Origin: Pogostemon cablin
Lineage: Eukaryota; Streptophyta; Magnoliopsida; Lamiales; Lamiaceae
Length of the DNA stretch: 64,000 bases
NCBI GenBank assembly: GCA_023678885.1
Contig: CM042993.1
Span: 7,090,501 to 7,154,500 of the forward strand
Reading direction: 5' to 3'
Numbering within the stretch: position 1 is the first letter of the stretch; each line of letters starts with the position of its first letter. A model generated the notes under the pieces. That model saw only the letters and a program-made list of their open reading frames with translations. It was not told the DNA's origin and did no database searches. The position numbers and the translations under genes are program-made. Of the stretch, positions 31,060 to 41,612 are shown piece after piece.

Positions 31060-32721
31060 TTGTCTTAAGCATTTTCGTATAGTACTCTTGCAGCTTTATA
31101 TCAGCTTCCCACATGTCTCAACATATATCCATAGCCAGGGTTGATTAGCTATAATCTCCTCTTTAAACTCTTCAATCTCAGTCTTAAATTGTTCTAAGTT
31201 TAACAAGTAAAAAACAGAGGTTTAGTTTTCATGTGGACATTTAGCCTTTTTCTCTAGTTTTCATAGAAACAGTAGAGATGCTGAGTTATGAGTAGTAATT
31301 ATGGAATGAAATGCATTAGATTTTTCATGCATCTTTTAATTTTTGTCTTCAATTTGCTGGAAAAGCTACTCTTTTCTTTTCACTGTTTATTTTCATTTTC
31401 CTCACAAAAAATCTAGCTGTAAATTAGTTAATAAAAGTAGAAATATATAAAATGGAACACATGTGATTTCATGGAATGCAAACAAAATAAGAATAATATT
31501 TATATGATTTTAAACGTAAATCACACCATCAACTACACAGTCAAAACCAAAATGTACTCAAGTGGTAGGGCCACTAAGTTCATCACTGTCTTAGCTTGCA
31601 TCTCAAGTATTCCAAACCTGAATTGAATTAAATTTCCTTGTGGTTAAAAAGGCTTAATGGGGTAGAAGTAATAGACCTATTTTTAAATAACTATACAACT
31701 TAGCAAATGATTCCTATATAATTACAAAGGGGCACTATCAAACAAGTACTTATATGAACTTTCGTAATGATGCTTTTGCCAAGTACTGTAAAATAAAGTT
31801 GCTTCCTATTAAAAGTCTATTTTATCATTTCATAGAATGCAAACAAAATAAGAAGAGTATTTATATGGTTTTGAACGTAAATCACACCATCAACTACACA
31901 ACACAGTCAAAACCAAAATGTACTCAAGTAACAGGGCCACTAAGTTCATCACTGTCTTAGCTTGCATCTCAAGTATTTCAAAATTGAATTAAACTAAATT
32001 TCCTTCTTGTTGTTATAATGAAAGACTTAATGGGGTTGAAGTAATAGATAGACCTCTTTTTAAATAGTTCTGTTTTTGGCCACTTGGATCCTCTAAATGG
32101 AAGTTTGGCTTGAAGACACAAGCGAAGCTCAATAAATTAATAGTTTAAAGTTATGCATTATTTATAAGATCCTGGTCAGTGGTTTTAGAAGCATTTAAGC
32201 AATGTTCATACGTAAGCTTCAATCTCAACCTGTAGCAATGCAAACTTATGCACGTCCTACATGATCTTTCACCTATGCCATATTGGTGAGTTATAAGTGG
32301 TAACTTAGGAATGGAATGAATTTAAAAGCAGAAACCTGTATTTCATCTTCCATTAACCTTTCTCCAGTGGTATCTAGTTGCATTTCAGCTTCTTGCTTTT
32401 GAAACATAGTTTCCAATGTCCCGGTGTCATCATGGAGTAGCATGTCGAAACTGACACTGTATGTGTTTCATGTGTTACATAGTTTTAGTGCATGTGATGT
32501 GTTATAATTTTGATTATTAGAGGGATAAAAGTGTCTTACATTAGTTTTAGGCATGGGAAATCAGCTTCGCAGTAGAGACAAGTGAACGCCTTTCCATAAG
32601 AAGCTCCATAGGGTTGTGAGCAATCTGGGCTCCTAGGAAATAAAAGCGTTGTTGTAGGTCTACAATCTTCATGTATCCTTTCACCAAGAATGACGTTTTT
32701 TGCTGATTGGATTATATGCAA
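31060..32721 (-). pseudogene. decayed exons of an unrecognised coiled-coil protein gene
   Basis: Three minus-strand segments look like exons of one gene. One at about 32721-32536 encodes a Cys-containing peptide (KAFTCLYCEADFPCLKLM). One at about 32440-32336 encodes ETMFQKQEAEMQLDTTGERL then MEDEIQ and ends in CAG|GTTTCT. One at about 31210-31060 encodes LEQFKTEIEEFKEEIIANQP then WLWIYVETC, shifts frame by one base, and continues WEADIKLQEYYTKMLKTKDL to a stop. The composition is that of a charged coiled-coil protein. I do not recognise it. The frameshift and the position behind a Helitron end suggest a captured, non-functional fragment. Confidence 0.4.
31440..32060. repeat. direct duplication, ~210-bp unit
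   Basis: The segments 31470-31680 and 31836-32056 share long runs ('gaatgcaaacaaaataag', 'gtaaatcacaccatcaacta', 'ccactaagttcatcactg'...). The 'tactcaagtggtagggcc' part resembles a pol III A box, so the duplicated piece may contain an old SINE. It lies within the presumed intron of the coiled-coil gene fragment. Confidence 0.7.
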
Positions 32722-33604
32722 TTTAGTATAGGTTTTGCTATATTAAAATGTAGGAATTGAATGCATATTTTTATTACCATTTAAGGTAAATTAGAAATTT
32801 GTTTGATAGTCTTCATTTGAGACTGTTGATGGTAGTTTCTGTGCTGGTTTTCTTTTCGGTACAATTTTTGCACAATTACCATTTCTATGTATTCTTTGTG
32901 TTCCTGTAACCTGGGGGTGTACGCATATAAAATGGTTTGTGTTTCATGTAAGGGAGAGTATTGTATAACATGTGAAAGTATAATGGCAAATATAATAAAG
33001 CAAATATTTTGAACTCAAGAAACAATATCACAATATTTAATTACCATCTTATAGAAATTCATAAAGATCTGAACTTTCAAAACCAGTTTCATGCATGAGG
33101 ATCCCATTTACCAACTCTTAAATTATTTCTTACTAATATTATGTTTGAGTAAAATCACAGATAAATGGACAAGTGAAATGAAAACCCCTACGCTAATTCT
33201 CACATGAAATAAACAACATTATTACTTTGATAGAACTGCAAGAATCCAAAACAAAGTAAATTGCAGTATTCTGTGTTGCTCAATGAAAAGTGTGTCTCAT
33301 TGATAAACTCAATCACAATATCAGCAGATTTAGCAAACAAATCAGCCAAATAAGACAACAACTGCCACAACTACCAAAATCAAGAAGCAGTTAACCATGA
33401 CAGAGCAAGAAAGCAAATCATTGAGCCGAATAAAATAGCAACAACTCTAAAGTACCAAAAATAAGAAGCAGTTAACTATGACATAGCAACAAAGGATAGA
33501 ATTGTGCTTTTACCATAAAAGGTGATCACAGAGAGTATCATCCCTACAATCATAGGTGTTTTTTGAATGTTGGCTACCAATTTGGCACCTTTGTTTTGTC
33601 TTCC

Positions 33605-33740
33605 CAGTTTATGAGGATGAGAGGCCTGCGTCTGGGGCAGAGAGGAACGTGTAATAATTGTATGGAACTCTCCGGAGCTTAAGTGAGTGAGGGAAGTGAA
33701 AAAGAATGGGGCAGCATCCTCTGGACCTGGGAGAGGGGTA
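33605..33740 (-). pseudogene. extra partial copy of the methyltransferase pseudogene 5' region
   Basis: The DNA 'ctccggagcttaagtgagtgaggg' and its surroundings are a diverged copy of 36575-36620 (ctctggagctgaagtgagtgaggg), in the same orientation. The 5' part of the methyltransferase pseudogene is therefore present twice, at both ends of the fragment cluster. Confidence 0.5.
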
Positions 33741-34842
33741 ATGAAAATGGAGAGAGGCGTTACTGTGAGCGTGTTTGATTGTGGTGCTTACACATGGACA
33801 CATTAAAATTAAAAAAAAAGTTATATAATAAACAATTACGGCAACTTGTTGTAAACCAACATAAACCAAAAATGCATACCACATACCGCTGTTATAGTGT
33901 TTTATCTCATAGGATATTCATCGACATCAACTCCAGGAAGGGCGAGAGCCTGCCCTTGTTAAAAGATTTCCTGCATTACGCACCTATAAGATCACATTAA
34001 GAATGGTCTTCTCTTAACCATAAAATGCAAAGATGTCAGATTATTTTGAGAAATAAAAAACAAGCTACCCCACGCATTATTGTATTGCAGAATCCAAATT
34101 TATAGTAATCAGTTACGACATAACTTTTTAGCTTCACTGGTTGACATTATAAAAAGATATCATTAGTTAACAAAAGAAGTTTCTTATTTCAACTGATCTG
34201 AGTATTCGGTTCAATCAAAAGTTTTAGCTAACAGATACAGAAACTAAAATCTTATAAACCACACAGATTACAATGAAAATTGCTTTATGGTCATTTAATT
34301 TTAGATAAACATAATAATATATAGCGTTCTCCTTATAAACGTCATACTTCTGTGAGTATTATCAAAACCAATGTTCGTTTGAAAGTAAAAGAGCTTGCAT
34401 TTTATTGATAGTTTGCAAAATCTGAGCATAACTGAACTTACCCACTGTATAGCTAGTAGCTGAAGATAAATAGGTACTTAAAGGTAGTGCTTCAATTATA
34501 ATGCGTAACAAAACATTATATAAAGGAATTATTATATCCCCTTCCAATTGCTAATGGTTGCAGCAATCAATGCCTATACCAATTGTTACTACGCTGGAGT
34601 GAGGGTCAAACTTTATTTGAAATATCTTTTTTAACTATCCAGACTACAAAAAAATTGCATAAAATATAACTGAGGGGTTTTTTCCCTCTTTTTTTTCGCT
34701 TCTCTGCTACTTTAATTCACAATTTGTTACCCAACTGTCGAGATCAACAATTAGTCAATAATTTTGAGTAATTTGGAATATAAAATTTAAGAACATTAAT
34801 TGGGTAAAACAGACCTGTGCCAAAGGTGACAATCGATGATGA

Positions 34843-34981
34843 CTCCCTCACATTCCATTTGCGTTACAGTGCAAGCTATTCTCAGCTTTCTTTTCACATT
34901 CCATTTGCGTTACAGTGCAAGCTATTCTCAGCTTTCTTTTTACATTCCATTTGCGTTACAGTGCAAGCTATTCTCAGCTTT
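34843..34981 (-). repeat. 46-bp exonic tandem triplication
   Basis: Three near-identical 46-bp units, each encoding KLRIACTVTQMEC on the minus strand, lie head to tail within the methyltransferase exon. Two of the unit ends read AAAAG and so mimic acceptor-like sequence. Confidence 0.9.
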
Positions 34982-35400
34982 CTGAAAAGAAAATTAGTAA
35001 ACTTATAACAAAATGCAAATAATTCCAATAGCCAACATAAGAACTTGAAGTTGCAACCTTAAAGTTTCTCCACCAAAAAATCGGTGCCAAAAATAGGCCA
35101 TCTGGCTTGAGAACCAATCTTCTCTGCAACAAGCAGAACAGAAAATGATGTCTAATAACTGGACTCAACATTAATCTTCATGAAAATATATAATCTGGAA
35201 GATAAATAAGTTGTAAAAAAAAAATAATCAACAAAATTTGATTAAATTGTTGCCTAAATAAGTAGAAACCTCTGTCATAGCTCCACGAAGATCATTTGTC
35301 CAGTGAAGTCCCAGGCAACTAATAATCAGATCAAGAGAGCTATACAAGAAAAACAATCAATTATAAATAGTCATGCTCTTTCTAAAAGCATTAGTGCACA

Positions 35401-35900
35401 AGAAGTGCTAAGAGCTACAAGATGTGGAATGCTAAGCATATTATGCATACTTTTCCTTCATGGGTAAAAATTCTTCATCAGCAACAATGAAGGATGTTTC
35501 AACATTTTCGCTTAGCGAGTTTTGTTCAGCCTGCTTACATAATTTCACCATATCAAATGAAGTGTCCATCATTATAAGTTTTTCAATGCCACCTGAAGGG
35601 GCAAAAACGCATAACTGATTATTGGAAAGTCACAAGTGTCAGAATAGGATCCTTCCCTTTTTTAAATACTACACATACAAAAGTGAACCTGCATGTCTAA
35701 GATGCTAAGAGCTACAAGATGTGGAATGCTAAGCATATTATGCATACTTTTCCTTCATGGCAAAAATTCTTCGTCAGCAACAATGAAGGATGTTTCAACA
35801 TTTTCGCTTGGCAAGTTTTGTTCAGCCTGCTTACATAATTTCACTATGTCAAATGAAGTGTCCATCATTATAAGTTTTTCAATGCCACCTGAAGGGGAAA
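35401..35900. repeat. direct duplication of a methyltransferase exon with flanking intron
   Basis: The ~200-bp segments 35401-35610 and 35695-35905 are nearly identical ('gctaagagctacaagatgtg', 'gcaacaatgaaggatgtttc' and so on). The 35755-35888 exon copy has lost bases (TTTTTGCCATGAAGG against TTTTTACCCATGAAGG), so only the other copy keeps frame. Confidence 0.9.
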
Positions 35901-36814
35901 AAATGCATAACTGATTATTGTAAAGTCACAAGTGTCAGATTTTTAAATACTACACATACAAAAGTGAACCTGCATGTCTAAGATCTCAAGAATTAAGAAT
36001 CCCAAAAATCCAAATAAATACCCACTTAGACATTTCATCGAGTATCACATAGGCACAGGTTGAAGTAGGGAATTACAAATGGTAACAATTACTAATGCCC
36101 ATGTACTCCGTTTGTTTATTAATCCAAAATCCAACTTGTTGATTACTTGGGCTCACTCTCAGTGCGACTAATAAATGCAGGGATTAGCTTTGATAATGAT
36201 CTCTACTGAACAATGCACAAATCATATTATGTTCACTTATTAACACACATACGAAAAGAAAAGATATGTCGTTTTCCAATTTGGTGTTACCTCTTCATAC
36301 GTCAATGACAACTTCGAATTATAAAAATAATTCATCCAAAAAAAAAATACTCACTTAGGCATTTCATCAAGCATCTAATAGGTATTGATTACAGCAAGGA
36401 AATCACAGATGGTAAGAGTTAATAATTCCCAATTCCTCTAAATCAGCCGTCAGTTTATTTGATAAAAGAAAAAAAATCAGATTTAACATACCTTTGTCGA
36501 ATTTAAGCTGGCAATGCGGGACGAAGTGTCATATGAAATCGTTGTTAGATGTCTGAGCGGTTGTAAGATTTCAATGGAACTCTCTGGAGCTGAAGTGAGT
36601 GAGGGGGGTGAAAGAGAAAGCGGCAGCAAGTGGTGGAAACGAAGGAATTCTCTGAACGACAGAGGGAACGTTAAGGAATGGTGTTGCAAATGTGGAGACG
36701 GTGCGGGGGAAATCCACGTTGAGAGAAAAATAACACCAGAACTCCACGTGGCAATTTGGGTGACCGGTAACCCGCTGGAAACTGACCATCTTAACGTTTT
36801 TGCTTCTTTATAAA

Positions 36815-37840
36815 TAGTAATGGATTTATATGTAGTATGTTGTAATATTGTAATTATATTAATATTGTACATATTGCTATTTTTAAAAGTGTTAATAATT
36901 TTTGGATGAATAAATAAAAAGCGTAAAATAATTAGTGGGATTGAGGGAATGAGTATTTGAAAAAAAAAAACAAAAAGCAGTGTAAGATTGTTCTACTATT
37001 TCTTAATCAATTACGACTTTTTAATAAAAATATTATATTTTTTATAAATATATTATCACTTTTATTTATATTATGAATTATAAGCAATATAACGTATTGA
37101 ATAAGACAAAAACTTGTGTGTCCTGAGAATACACCGTGCGCCTTTACAATTTTGTATTAAAGGAATCCTCTAATACTAAATTGTAAAGGCGCACAATGTG
37201 CCTATTTAGGCACAGGAGACCAGCTCATTGAATAATTATAGCATTTTATCAATTAAATATCTTTTTTTCTTAAACATTATCACTACCTACCCGTTTATGC
37301 AATATTCTTGTTTGCCCAAAAAAATCCATCATTCAAACTCAACTCTTTCCTTTAACCCTTTCCATAAAAATAATAATAAAAAAAATAAATAAACAAATAA
37401 ATAAAATGAAAAATAACTCTTTCCTTTAATTTATCAGTCGACACGTAATCGGAGTCCAATGGGTCGAAGTGGCTTGGGCCGGGTTCCAACAGGGTCGTTG
37501 ATCTTTGAAATAAAAGAACATCGGATATGGATTAAATCCAATCCGGGCTGGGCCTTCATGGACTAGATTGAGCACACACTCGGGGCCCAGATGTCCATGA
37601 AATATTGCTCATTTATCTTACGTTAATTCTTCCCATTTGTCCGTCATATATTATTATGACAATTAAAAAAATCTTAAATAAATATTTACAAAATAAAAAC
37701 CCACAAAATCAAATTGAAGATATATAATAATAATATTATTATTAATATTAATATTAATATTATTAATAATAATAATAATAAGCAAATACTTGTGTAAAAT
37801 TATTTCCCTGGAAAACTTCCGACGAATTATAAGTAATAAC
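36815..37840. other. AT-rich stretch with a short MITE and GGCCC motifs
   Basis: 37110-37216 is a small member of the GTGCACC...-type MITEs (gtgcgcctttacaatttt ... aaattgtaaaggcgcac). 37440-37620 is richer in G+C and has several TGGGCC/GGGCC words, which in plant promoters bind TCP factors, but no gene start is evident next to it. Confidence 0.35.
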
Positions 37841-38056
37841 TAGGGATGGGGAAAAATACTAAAATTTTGGTATATCGCCCTTACCATATTGAAAAATACC
37901 GATTTTACTGAAATTTTAGGTATGTCGAAGTTTTTGGTAAGGTATGATACCGTATTGAAAATTTTGGTACGATAAAGGTCTATAAATGATCAATACTGCG
38001 GTATTTCGGTATATACCAAAATACCGTAAAATATTCAATTTTTGAGTAATATGATA

Positions 38057-38284
38057 CTCCCCCTCCGTCCACCTCTAACGTCCATATTTGCTTTTTACGC
38101 GTATATTAAGGAGTATTAATATTTTATGTGTAGTTGGTAGTTGTATTAGTGGTGTGTATGGGTCTCATATATTTATTATATTAGTGATGTGTGTGGGTTC
38201 CATGTATTTAAAAAGGAAAATGTAGATCTTTGGTGCGGACGACCAAAATGGCTAAATGTCCACCTTGTGAGCGGACGGAGGGAG
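38057..38284. mobile_element. Stowaway MITE nested in the hAT-like element
   Basis: Ends CTCCCCCTCCGTCCACCTC / GAGCGGACGGAGGGAG, with TA at 38055-38056 and 38285-38286. Confidence 0.75.
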
Positions 38285-38419
38285 TACGATATTACCATGC
38301 TACATGATATATCCAATTATAATTATTATTTATATATTATAATTTTTAATTAAATTATATATATACACTATTTAATTAAAAGATTAAATCTAAAATTCTA
38401 CTGTATATTTCTTCATAAT

Positions 38420-38690
38420 TATAAATGGGTGATAAAGTTGATTGGCTTTCATGATATCTTGTACTTCTTTTTTCATTACGTAGTTCTATCCTATATGAAA
38501 ATTTAAAAGTATTGATTTTAATATAAGTTACATATGATTTTGTTAAGAGATCATAATTATAAATGAGTGATAAAGTTGATTGGCTTTCATGATATCTTGT
38601 ATTTCTTTTTTAAATTACGTAGTTCTATTCTATATGAAAATTTAAAAGTGTTGATTTTAATATAAGTTCCATATGGTTTTGTGTAGATCT
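38420..38690. repeat. tandem duplication, ~137-bp unit
   Basis: Two copies of a unit beginning 'gtgataaagttgattggctt' (about 38427 and 38564) lie head to tail within the hAT-like element. Confidence 0.8.
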
Positions 38691-39389
38691 CTTAGGTACT
38701 ATTTATTTAATGACAAACACTTGTGTAAACCGGGTTTAGATATATTAATTATGTAAAGTTTGTTACTGTTTAGTACATAAAAAATTACTCTTTAGCACAT
38801 AAATTGTTACTCTTCTAAATTAAAAAATTACTCTTCAAATTCTTGTAAATCCTGATTTATCGATTAAGTACATGAAAAATTACTTTTTAGAGATATGAAT
38901 TATTACTCTTCTGTGTAAAAAATTTACTCTTCAAAGAGTAATTTTTTATATATAAAGAGTAATATTAAAAAATAAGGCTTACATGTAAACCCGATTTTCA
39001 TTAGACTTACTCTTATTTAATTTGGTCGTTTGTGGATTGTTGTATATTTTTCTTATTATGAATTTGTTATCGATTAAAATATATTTTATAGCTATCTTTC
39101 ACTTTTCTAGGACAGTTTTTTATTAGATTTATTGAATTTTAGGTGTATAACGGCATAGCAAACTATTTAATAGGATGGTATATATCGATATTTTAGGTAT
39201 GATATAGTATACCGAAATATCGGTAAGCAGAAGGTATACTATTTTCTTATACCGAAATATCGGTATAACGAACTACGGTATACCGAAAATTTAGGTAAGG
39301 TAAAGGTATAATTTTTTATATACCGAAAATTTTGGTACGATATTTGGTATGACAAAAAATCTTTGGTATGCCATACCGTCCACCCCTAG

Positions 39390-40370
39390 GCTAATAACAT
39401 TTTAATAAAAAGTGATACTCTAATAAAAAATACCAGTGTTGCGGTAAATTTATTTCATGAACAATTCATATTATAAATAAAAATCAATAAAATATTTAGT
39501 AAGAAATGATAATATATTTTTGTAATTTAAAATTAGAAAAAATAATAATTTAGGTTTTAAAAATAATTATAAAGAATATATTATTATTTTAATTTATGGA
39601 GTGAAAAATGGAGTAAATTATTGGAGATAAATTATTGAATACACTGCATTTTAAAATTAAATGTGTTGTAAAATGGAGTAATCAATTGAGTTGATCACAA
39701 CCCAAAATATCATTACAAGCAAATATATATAGTCCTAGATAGATTTTGGGGGATTAGGGTTTTCTTTCCCACTTAAATTTCAAATTTCTACAAGTTTTAC
39801 GTAAAAGGAATTTAATTACATTTTCAATTTAAGCCATCTAGTACAAAATTTCGGCCTAATTAGCGGCTAGCTTCCAGATGCTAAGATGCAGTGAGGTTTA
39901 GCTATGATTCAATTAATTGGATAAATATTTGTATCAAGACTGATGACATCAATATACAAAATTTGAGTTCCATGAATTCTATTCACACCACTAGATTGCC
40001 ATCTACTTGATTTTAGATCCCATTGTAGTTTTTTTTTTTAGTGTTTTTTTTTTCTTTTTTGACTTAATTGGAAACACACACACTGTTCATCATTTTATGT
40101 GATCGTTTTTCATCAAGCTTGATCTTGATTTTAGTTTATTCATTCTTAGTAAAATCTTCAAACACTTAGAGTAGGCTTCATCTTTGACACAAACACATGT
40201 ATTTAAGATTAATCTCACATTAGTAAGGAAAACATCTTCTTTACAGTAATGTAAAACCTTAATAGAACAGAGTTGGGCCCAAGTTATTTAGGTGGGCATA
40301 AACTTTAAACATGATTTGAGGCCCAAAAGCAAATCCAAGAAGAAGTTGGTAATAATAAGAGTGAGTAGAT
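39390..40370. other. AT-rich stretch 3' of the C2-domain gene
   Basis: A fragment of an 'agtgata'-type MITE lies near 39410-39550. The rest should contain the 3' untranslated and termination region of the gene at 40371; no other gene is seen. Confidence 0.4.
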
Positions 40371-41436
40371 TCAAAGACATCTAGAGCCAGGGACTTCAAT
40401 CCACTCCAACTGGAGCTCTATTTCACCACACTCCACATTCCTAAGTCTTACAAACATGTGTTGAACAACCTTCCCATCTTCCCATTTGATGGAGCTTTCC
40501 TCAGACAAGCAATTGTCCCTCATTGATGGCACTTTGGTGATCACCGTCCCACTCGGGACGTTCCCCAGCTGCATCTTCAAAGCCCTCACGAATTCCTTAA
40601 TTTCGAACTCTGCATCCCCCATTTTGTCGTCTAGAGAGAACGTGTCCCTATCGTAAACTTGCTGCAAGTCTCGCGTTAGAATGAGGACTAGTAATAGTAT
40701 GCTGAGAGAATTCAATTACATAGAACGTACCAACTTGATTGGGAGATTTGGATCAGCAACGGTGAGAGTGAGCTCTTCATTCCATTCAGGATTCACATTC
40801 TTTTTCACAACACCAGTCTTTAGTTTCTGATTGAACAAGAAAAAGGAATTAAAGGATTGGTAATCATCTGTGATCTTAACATCTACATCATCAAACCAAT
40901 TATGTAAAAGAAGAATTGAAACAACACAAATTGGTATAAACTACAAGGGAAAATATCAAAATTCGTCCTTTAAAGTATGATCGATTCTAATTTTAGTCTT
41001 TTTTTATATGCAATTTTGGTCATTTTATTTTGCCCGATTTTCTCAATATCCAAATGATGGATATCAAATATAGATGGAACAGAGAACACACAATCAACAT
41101 ATACAATCTTTCTTTAACAAAAATTGTCAACTTGTAGCAAAGAAAGATTCAAACCAAGCTATTCGAGTAATCAGTCTAACAATAAAACTGTCTAGCACAA
41201 GAATCATTATAGAGAAAAACAGATCAAACAATCGAAGGGGAAAAAAAAAATGAAAATGGTTGATAGAGAGAGAAATTGAGAGGGAAATCGAAACGGAAAT
41301 GGAAGAAGAATGAGAAAAGGCAAACCTGTTTTCCCATCTGAACAATAACGTAAGGATCGCTGCTATAAGCATCTCTCTTAGCAAGGTTTATCCCTCTCAG
41401 GATTTTGATCCTCAGCAATCCCATCATGTTCTCCAT
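40371..41436 (-). CDS. C2-domain ABA-related (CAR) family protein
   Basis: There are three exons on the minus strand, 41436-41326, 40826-40731 and 40661-40371, all joining in phase 0 to 165 residues, the usual size for the family. The protein is one C2 domain. It opens with LLRIKILRGINLAKRD, and calcium-ligand aspartates are D22, D27, D73, D75 and D81 (SSDPYV, YDRDTFSLDDKMGDAEF). The later part has the family-specific segment around DNCLSEESSIKWEDGK and ends LEWIEVPGSRCL. CAR proteins bind membranes in a calcium-dependent way and recruit PYR/PYL abscisic-acid receptors to the plasma membrane. Older annotations call some members GTPase- or ARF-GAP-like. The start is the first ATG of MENMMG; no ATG lies upstream in frame. 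All splice sites are GT-AG and no disabling change is seen. Which CAR paralogue it is cannot be said. Confidence 0.93.
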
Positions 41437-41556
41437 TGCCTTTGATTTCCACCACCGAGAACAAACAACTGCTCCGTTGATCAACAAACCAACAGTTACT
41501 GAACAAAAAAGTCTTGGAGATCAGAAATTCAGTTCACTCTAGAGTCAGACTATCCT

Positions 41557-41559
<3 letters not shown>

Positions 41560-41608
<49 letters not shown>
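41560..41608 (-). promoter_or_regulatory. (GA)24 tract upstream of the CAR gene
   Basis: On the coding strand this is a (TC)n run about 125-170 bases before the start codon, probably in the 5' untranslated region. GA/CT repeats at plant transcription starts are bound by BPC (BASIC PENTACYSTEINE) proteins. A CCAAT word (about 41660) and a TTTAAA word (about 41655) further upstream are possible core promoter elements; this is inference. Confidence 0.6.

Positions 41609-41609
<1 letters not shown>

Positions 41610-41612
<3 letters not shown>

Larger units (their letters stand above)
33887..36810 (-). pseudogene. NDUFAF5-type (At1g22800-like) mitochondrial methyltransferase, broken copy
   Basis: Minus-strand exons match the plant homologue of complex I assembly factor NDUFAF5, a SAM-dependent methyltransferase fold protein of mitochondria. 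Exon 35592-35451 reads GGIEKLIMMDTSFDMVKLCK. Exon 35339-35270 reads SLDLIISCLGLHWTNDLRGA. Exon 35123-35058 reads LVLKPDGLFLAP then a frameshift. Exon 34981-34815 reads KLRIACTVTQME... to RLSPLAQ, frameshifted. Exon 33982-33887 reads VRNAGNLLTRAG, a frameshift, then ALPGVDVDEY. Splice sites are still visible. A likely first exon (36810-36492) ends AAAG|GTATGT. One exon is present twice (35888-35755) and a 46-bp exon piece three times. It is non-functional and retains introns, so it was copied as DNA and not as mRNA. The C-terminal third is absent. Confidence 0.85.
37841..39388. mobile_element. hAT-like non-autonomous element
   Basis: The inverted ends are TAGGGATGGGG (37841) and CCACCCCTA (to 39388). 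Both flanks of the interior are full of 'ggtataccgaaat' / 'atttcggtatacc' words, the layout of many plant hAT elements. The 8-bp target duplication is not clean: 'gtaataac' stands before the left end and 'ctaataac' two bases after the right one. No transposase frame remains. A Stowaway copy (38057-38284) and a GGGTTCAC-type MITE (about 38720-39000) are inserted inside. Confidence 0.55.

Noticed and set aside
34362..34547. minus-strand frame considered as another methyltransferase exon
   Set aside because: The resemblance to the expected segment was weak and it lies out of order, before the exon at 33982-33887 that encodes an earlier part of the protein.
34817..35008. 63-residue open frame with a repeated FHIPFALQ peptide
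   Set aside because: It is the opposite strand of the 46-bp triplicated methyltransferase exon piece.
36514..36813. 99-residue plus-strand frame with a CxxC motif
   Set aside because: It overlaps the likely first exon of the minus-strand methyltransferase pseudogene. The Cys pattern is isolated and no splice or homology support was seen.
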